Shown: positions 25,319 to 28,628 of the stretch, in pieces
Numbering within the stretch: position 1 is the stretch's first letter
Layout: every line of letters begins with the position of its first letter
Assembly: GCA_958448685.1 (NCBI GenBank)
Contig: CAUDEV010000005.1
Span: 1-28,628, forward strand
Source of the DNA: an uncultured Alphaproteobacteria bacterium
GTDB lineage: Bacteria > Pseudomonadota > Alphaproteobacteria > RUG11792
Reading direction: 5' to 3'
Length of the DNA stretch: 28,628 nt
Notes under the pieces: generated by a model
The model's database searches: none
The model's input: only the letters and a program-made list of their open reading frames with translations
What the model was told of the DNA's origin: nothing
Made by a program: the position numbers and the translations under genes

Positions 25319-25405
25319 GCCCGAATGGTGAAATTGGTAGACACGCATGCTTCAGGTGCATGTGGAGGCAACTCCGTGGAAGTTCAAGTCTTCTTTCGGG
25401 CACCA
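25319..25405 (+). tRNA. tRNA-Leu, anticodon CAG
   Basis: An 87-base class II tRNA. The acceptor stem GCCCGAA pairs with TTCGGGC, followed by discriminator A and an encoded CCA. The D-loop contains AATTGGTAGAC. The anticodon stem GCATGC/GCATGT holds the loop TTCAGGT with anticodon CAG, and a variable arm is present (GGAGGCAACTCC-like). The T-arm has GTTCAAGT. The variable arm and anticodon agree on leucine. Only four bases separate it from the stop codon of the opposing Nudix gene, so its transcript must end inside that gene; a T-rich stretch (25418-25428) may serve. Confidence 0.95.
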
Positions 25406-25409
25406 GAAT

Positions 25410-25943
25410 TTAGGTTAATTTTTTCCATTTCGAATACATTCGATTGACGTCTTCATTATCCGTTGGAGGAATCATAAACCATCTTAAATCATTCGATTCA
25501 TCAGAAATATGAATTTCATCTAAAGGATCTGTTACTTTCAACAAAAACCTGACATCATAATGATAATGAACAGGAATTCCTTTATATTCAGGTATTTCAT
25601 GAACACCTATATCAAATATTTCAGGAAAAACTAATTCCAAACTTGTTAATCCTGATTCTTCATAAGCTTCCTTCATAGCAACAGCAATAATATCACTATC
25701 CCCATCCGCATGGCCTCCCAATTGCAGCCAAGTATTTAATTTTTTATGATGAGTTAATAGAAATTGAGAATTATCATAATTGGCAATCCAAGCAGAGCCT
25801 GTAAAATGACCTAATTGCAATGATCTCTTAAAGCAATTTGAGTTAGCTGTAAGGAAATCCAACATCAATTTTTTTGCTTGTATCTCTTCCTCAAATTTAG
25901 GTTTATAATTAGTCAAGAGGTTTAAAAGTTTATTTCTGTGCAT
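25410..25943 (-). CDS. Nudix hydrolase
   Basis: Nudix enzymes split nucleoside diphosphates linked to another group. The 177-residue product has the Nudix box at about 77-99, reading GHADGDSDIIAVAM then KEAYEESGL. The metal-binding REUXEE core is present as KEAYEE. The first Glu of the box is replaced by Ser or Asp depending on alignment, as in a known subgroup with GGHADGD. A helical N-terminal extension of about 40 residues precedes the domain. The substrate cannot be told. It is the last gene of ftsZ-nuoA-like-Nudix, and its start overlaps the previous gene by 14 bases. Confidence 0.82.
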   Translation of the reverse strand: MHRNKLLNLLTNYKPKFEEEIQAKKLMLDFLTANSNCFKRSLQLGHFTGSAWIANYDNSQFLLTHHKKLNTWLQLGGHADGDSDIIAVAMKEAYEESGLTSLELVFPEIFDIGVHEIPEYKGIPVHYHYDVRFLLKVTDPLDEIHISDESNDLRWFMIPPTDNEDVNRMYSKWKKLT

Positions 25944-26313
25944 TTTTATAAAATAAAAATCTATACGATATCAACATTATAACAGCAATTGCAATTAAAA
26001 AAACTTTTATAAATAATTTTCCAGACCAATCTTTTGTTATTACGTCAAAAGCAGAACACAATAAAAACCAGAAAGTAACTAACTCAAAAATCAAATAAAT
26101 CGAAACAAAAGAAGTTTTTTCCGTTAAATATGAAAAACCTTCTTTTAAATCCGCCTCAAATCCACATTCATATCCAGTTGAATTGCTATCTGACTTTTTG
26201 ATTCGTCTGTTTTTCCAAAAAACAAGTAATCTTGAAAATAATAGAGCAAAAACAGAAATTCCTCCGGCAATTGAAATAGTTATCATCGCTAAAGAAACTT
26301 CTGTTGAAAACAT
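25930..26313 (-). CDS. nuoA: NuoA-like protein (NADH-quinone oxidoreductase subunit A)
   Basis: NuoA is a small membrane subunit of respiratory complex I. The 127-residue product has three spans (about 8-30, 66-88, 97-117) and the family loop motif YECGFE (48-53). From that motif to the second span the spacing matches the family exactly. In the key stretch F-D-x-E, however, it reads FELV, so Asp is Glu77 and the Glu, important for the quinone-linked channel, is Val79. I chose the ATG at 26313: it lies two bases after the ftsZ stop with AGGAAG upstream. A TTG at 26334 would overlap ftsZ. No other nuo gene is nearby. It is either a divergent but working subunit or a relic reused. Confidence 0.6.
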   Translation of the reverse strand: MFSTEVSLAMITISIAGGISVFALLFSRLLVFWKNRRIKKSDSNSTGYECGFEADLKEGFSYLTEKTSFVSIYLIFELVTFWFLLCSAFDVITKDWSGKLFIKVFLIAIAVIMLISYRFLFYKNAQK

Positions 26314-26315
26314 TT

Positions 26316-27680
26316 CTACTTCTTCCTGAAACAAGAAGGAATATCTAATTCATCTGAGTTATCTAAATTACTTTCCATTAATTTTTCAGAAGATATAGGT
26401 TGAGAAACTATTTCTTTTTCCTCATATTCATCTTTTTTTCTTGATCGCGAAAATCTATCGAAAAAAGATTGTTTTCTTCTTTGATCTCTTCTTTCTGGAG
26501 TTCTTTCATATTCGGAATTCTGTTGTTTTGAAGGAGTAGTATCAAATGATTCAGAGTTAATTGGACTTTCACTATTCACAGGCTCTGTTGGTTGATTTGG
26601 GAAATTCATTTTAAAAATAGATTCATCTAAACTTTTATTCAAATCTTGTTTTGAAAATCCCATTATATTTGAAACATCTCTTGGTTTAAACAAATTATCT
26701 TGTGGGACTCCAATCCCTGTTGCTACGACAGAAACTCTGAGTTTCCCATTTAATCTGTCATCAAAAGTAGAACCGAATATAATGTTTGCTTCAGGATCAA
26801 CTTCTTCACGTATTCTATTTGCAGCTTCATCAACTTCATATAACGTCATATCATATCCGCCGGTAATATTTATAAGAATACCTCTAGCTCCTTGTAATGA
26901 AACATCATCCAATAGAGGATTTGAAATAGCTGCTTCTGCAGCATCAAGTGCCCTTCTTTCTCCTTCTGCCTCTCCTGTTCCCATCATGGCTTTTCCCATT
27001 TCACTCATAATAGCTCTTATATCTGCAAAATCAAGGTTAATAAGCCCCGGCATAATCATCAGGTCAGTGACCCCTCTAACCCCGGAATAAAGCACATTAT
27101 CGGCCATCTTAAAAGCATCTGAGAAAGTTGTTCCTTCATTGGCCAACCTAAATAAGTTCTGGTTTGGAATAACAAGAAGAGTATCAACATATTGCTGTAA
27201 TTCTTCAATACCTCCTTCTGCTGATTTTGCTCTATGAGAACCTTCAAATAAAAATGGCTTTGTCACAACACCAACTGTCAAAATCCCCGCTTCTCGAGCT
27301 AATTTAGCAATAACGGGAGCTGCCCCTGTTCCTGTTCCTCCCCCCATTCCAGCAGTGATAAACACCATATTGGCACCTTCAATAAATTTCAGAATGTCTT
27401 CAGATGATTCTTCTGCGGAAGCTTTTCCAACATCAGGTTTTGAACCAGCACCTAAACCTTGAGTTATAGATAAACCTAATTGTATACGCTGCGATTCTTC
27501 AGTTAAGGATTGTTTTAACGCTTGTGCATCAGTGTTTGCAACAACAAAATTAACTCCCTCTAAATTAGACTTAATCATGTTGTTAACCGCATTTCCACCA
27601 GCACCTCCCACACCTATAACAACAATTTTAGGTCCTAATTTTTCATTTTCAATTATTTGTTCTGTTCTTTGCTTGGCCAT
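26316..27680 (-). CDS. ftsZ: Cell division protein FtsZ
   Basis: FtsZ is the tubulin-like GTPase that forms the division ring. The 454-residue product has an N-terminal GTPase domain with VIGVGGAGGNAVN, the signature GGGTGTG (113-119) and the T7 loop NLDFADI near 215 that completes the site of the neighbouring subunit. Next come a polymerisation domain, a polar disordered linker (about 335-440) and the C-terminal peptide LDIPSCFRKK, which binds FtsA and other partners. The linker is rich in Ser, Glu, Asn and Arg. The usual neighbours ftsQ and ftsA are absent; a NuoA-like gene follows instead. A GGAA lies close to the ATG as a weak ribosome binding site. Confidence 0.97.
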   Translation of the reverse strand: MAKQRTEQIIENEKLGPKIVVIGVGGAGGNAVNNMIKSNLEGVNFVVANTDAQALKQSLTEESQRIQLGLSITQGLGAGSKPDVGKASAEESSEDILKFIEGANMVFITAGMGGGTGTGAAPVIAKLAREAGILTVGVVTKPFLFEGSHRAKSAEGGIEELQQYVDTLLVIPNQNLFRLANEGTTFSDAFKMADNVLYSGVRGVTDLMIMPGLINLDFADIRAIMSEMGKAMMGTGEAEGERRALDAAEAAISNPLLDDVSLQGARGILINITGGYDMTLYEVDEAANRIREEVDPEANIIFGSTFDDRLNGKLRVSVVATGIGVPQDNLFKPRDVSNIMGFSKQDLNKSLDESIFKMNFPNQPTEPVNSESPINSESFDTTPSKQQNSEYERTPERRDQRRKQSFFDRFSRSRKKDEYEEKEIVSQPISSEKLMESNLDNSDELDIPSCFRKK

Positions 27681-27710
27681 AAATATTCCAAAAACATATC
27701 TGATATAATT

Positions 27711-27738
27711 AGTATACTATTCATTTGGAATATTTCAA
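27711..27738 (-). promoter_or_regulatory. Promoter of the ftsZ operon
   Basis: On the minus strand TTGAAA (27738-27733) and TATACT (27716-27711) are 16 bases apart. Transcription would begin near 27704, about 24 bases before the ftsZ ATG. A TATAAT-like run nearer the gene has no matching -35 box. Confidence 0.5.
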
Positions 27739-27984
27739 ATTAAAATTCCTCAAAATTTCGATTTTGTTAATCAGTTTTATAAATTGGAACATAGATACTA
27801 ATAATATTTTAAAAATTTCTGATTTCAAAAACTCTTAATGAAAATGTTTATGATCATATTTTTAAAACAACATAAAAAATTTTTTGATAACATAGATTTT
27901 TTAATAGAAATTTAACAATTTAGATGTAAACTATTATTTAGATAGGCATAAGCCTTAGTTAATTTTATTTTAGGAGTTTTTATT
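27739..27984. other. AT-rich spacer between divergent genes
   Basis: No coding frame is evident. It separates ftsZ (minus) from the acidic-protein gene (plus). A weak box pair TTAACA/TATTTA (27912-27940) could drive the plus-strand gene, and AGGCATAAGCCT (27944-27955) is a small dyad just before its ribosome binding site (TAGGAG, 27971-27976). Confidence 0.4.
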
Positions 27985-28371
27985 ATGATGAAAAAAATCA
28001 GTGTTTTAGCTTTATTACTTGCAGCATTCTCATTTGGATCCTATGCTGATGATGGAAAAGAAGACGCTTCTGCAGAAGAAACAACAGTCACAGCAACAGA
28101 TGAAGCAAAATCAGATGAGGCAGTAAAAGAGGAAGAAAAAGCAACAGAAGAGAAATCTGCAGATGAAGAGTCCGTAAAAGAAGACAAATCAGAAGATAAA
28201 GATTCTAAAGAAGTAAAAGAAGAGGAATCTGATAAAGAAGTCTCTAAAGATGAAAAATCTAAAGAAGAAGTAACTGCTGAAGAGAAAGAAGATACAGAAG
28301 CTTCAAAAGATGAGAAAAAATCTGAAGACGATGAAAGCGAGAAAAAAGAAGAGGAAAAAACAGAAGAATAA
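27985..28371 (+). CDS. Secreted, highly acidic Glu/Lys-rich low-complexity protein
   Basis: A 128-residue product with a clean signal peptide (MMKKISVLALLLAAFSFGSYA). The remaining ~107 residues are made almost only of Glu, Lys, Asp, Ser, Ala, Thr and Val, with repeats of patterns such as KEEE, SKDEK and EEKAT. No hydrophobic core is possible, so it should be disordered or a single charged helix in the periplasm or outside the cell. Glu and Asp outnumber Lys, making it strongly acidic. It has one of the best ribosome binding sites in the window (TAGGAG, eight bases before the ATG) and a strong terminator after it, so it looks well expressed. I recognise no family. ATG 27988 is an equally possible start. 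Confidence 0.75.
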   Translation: MMKKISVLALLLAAFSFGSYADDGKEDASAEETTVTATDEAKSDEAVKEEEKATEEKSADEESVKEDKSEDKDSKEVKEEESDKEVSKDEKSKEEVTAEEKEDTEASKDEKKSEDDESEKKEEEKTEE

Positions 28372-28379
28372 CCTTACAC

Positions 28380-28409
28380 AAAAATACGCTCATTATAGAG
28401 CGTATTTTT
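28380..28409 (+). terminator. Rho-independent terminator after the acidic-protein gene
   Basis: AAAAATACGCTC (28380-28391) pairs perfectly with GAGCGTATTTTT (28398-28409) around a six-base loop, and the 3' arm ends in five T. It begins nine bases after the stop codon. An outer inverted repeat, CCTTACACAAA (28372-28382) and TTTGTGTAAGG (28425-28435), surrounds it. Confidence 0.8.
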
Positions 28410-28628
28410 GAGACTATCCAGAGATTTGTGTAAGGATCAAAGTAAAGATCCATAATTAGCTAAACTATCAGCAAATAGGGTAGTTAACTGTAAGTCAAAT
28501 TATACCCCAACTTTGAACTTTAGTGGTCCATTTTTTCTCTACCTTTAATATCCCTAGAAATAAGCTCTTTGCTAACGATTCCTCACTCGGAAATGTAGGC
28601 TTGTTTTTCGTATATTTCCTCATATTTC
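28410..28628 (-). mobile_element. End of an IS256 (mutator)-type element, transposase C-terminus, decayed
   Basis: On the minus strand from the window edge, the frame at about 28600-28500 reads FPSEESLAKSLFLGILK and then KKWTTKVQSWGII before a stop. This matches the C-terminal IS256 transposase pattern F-P-S/T-E-E-A-L...K-K-W-T...W. After a one-base frameshift, LTTLFADSLANYGSLL continues to a stop near 28456, like the family ending L-A-I-F-D-R. The sequence GAGACTATCCAGAGATTTGTGTAAGG (28410-28435), lying beyond the gene end, has the look of the terminal inverted repeat. The element continues outside the window, so whether the rest is intact is unknown. The frameshift suggests it is dead. Confidence 0.65.

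Noticed and set aside
28259..28453. Minus-strand frame of 64 residues opposite the acidic-protein gene
   Set aside because: It is the complement of the Glu/Lys-rich coding sequence plus the terminator, giving Leu/Phe/Ser runs; no start signal.

Overview
The window is very AT-rich chromosomal DNA from a Gram-negative bacterium. The gene set points to an alphaproteobacterium living inside host cells, of the Holosporales/Rickettsiales kind. It has lipopolysaccharide export genes (lptC-lptA-lptB), a lipoprotein-release permease and an outer-membrane porin. It has four permeases that would import or exchange amino acids, osmolytes or queuosine precursors. Gene starts often lack a clear Shine-Dalgarno sequence, and decayed insertion sequences fill most gaps. 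The taxonomic placement is inference from gene content and protein style; no rRNA is present.

Layout, left to right. Positions 1-1012 hold the tail of an unknown gene and a broken gene for a secreted protein (two frameshifts and a stop). Positions 1039-4668 (minus strand) hold a reduced division-and-wall operon, rsmH-ftsL-ftsI-recO, with no mraZ in front; a decayed rve-type transposase (4749-5519) sits there instead. Positions 5795-9754 (plus) hold brnQ-mnmA and lptC-lptA-lptB, each behind a good sigma70-like promoter. Positions 9774-13271 (minus) hold an MFS transporter, a YhhQ-type queuosine-precursor transporter and a porin. Positions 13272-13980 hold a probable IS6-type transposase remnant.

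Positions 13981-23070 (minus) form one tightly packed operon read as lon-tatD-M16(inactive)-M16(active)-APC permease-lolC-PAP2, with junctions of overlaps or up to about 10 bases. Upstream of lon, 23071-23563 is an AT-rich gap with three DnaA-box matches in one orientation, a possible replication origin or DnaA-controlled promoter region. Next come a secreted peptidoglycan amidase (23564-24583, minus), a second remnant of the same rve-type transposase, tRNA-Leu(CAG), and the minus-strand operon ftsZ-nuoA-like-Nudix (27680 down to 25410). At the right edge are a secreted, extremely acidic Glu/Lys-rich protein with a strong terminator and the end of an IS256-type element.

The theme is cell envelope and division: septal wall synthesis (FtsI, FtsL, FtsZ), wall turnover (amidase), lipopolysaccharide and lipoprotein traffic, envelope proteolysis (M16 pair) and protein quality control (Lon). 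No CRISPR array, defence island, secretion system or biosynthetic cluster is visible. The points most worth a second look are the DnaA-box cluster, the orphan nuoA-like gene that lacks a key acidic residue, the PAP2 protein without its active-site arginines, and the acidic secreted protein.
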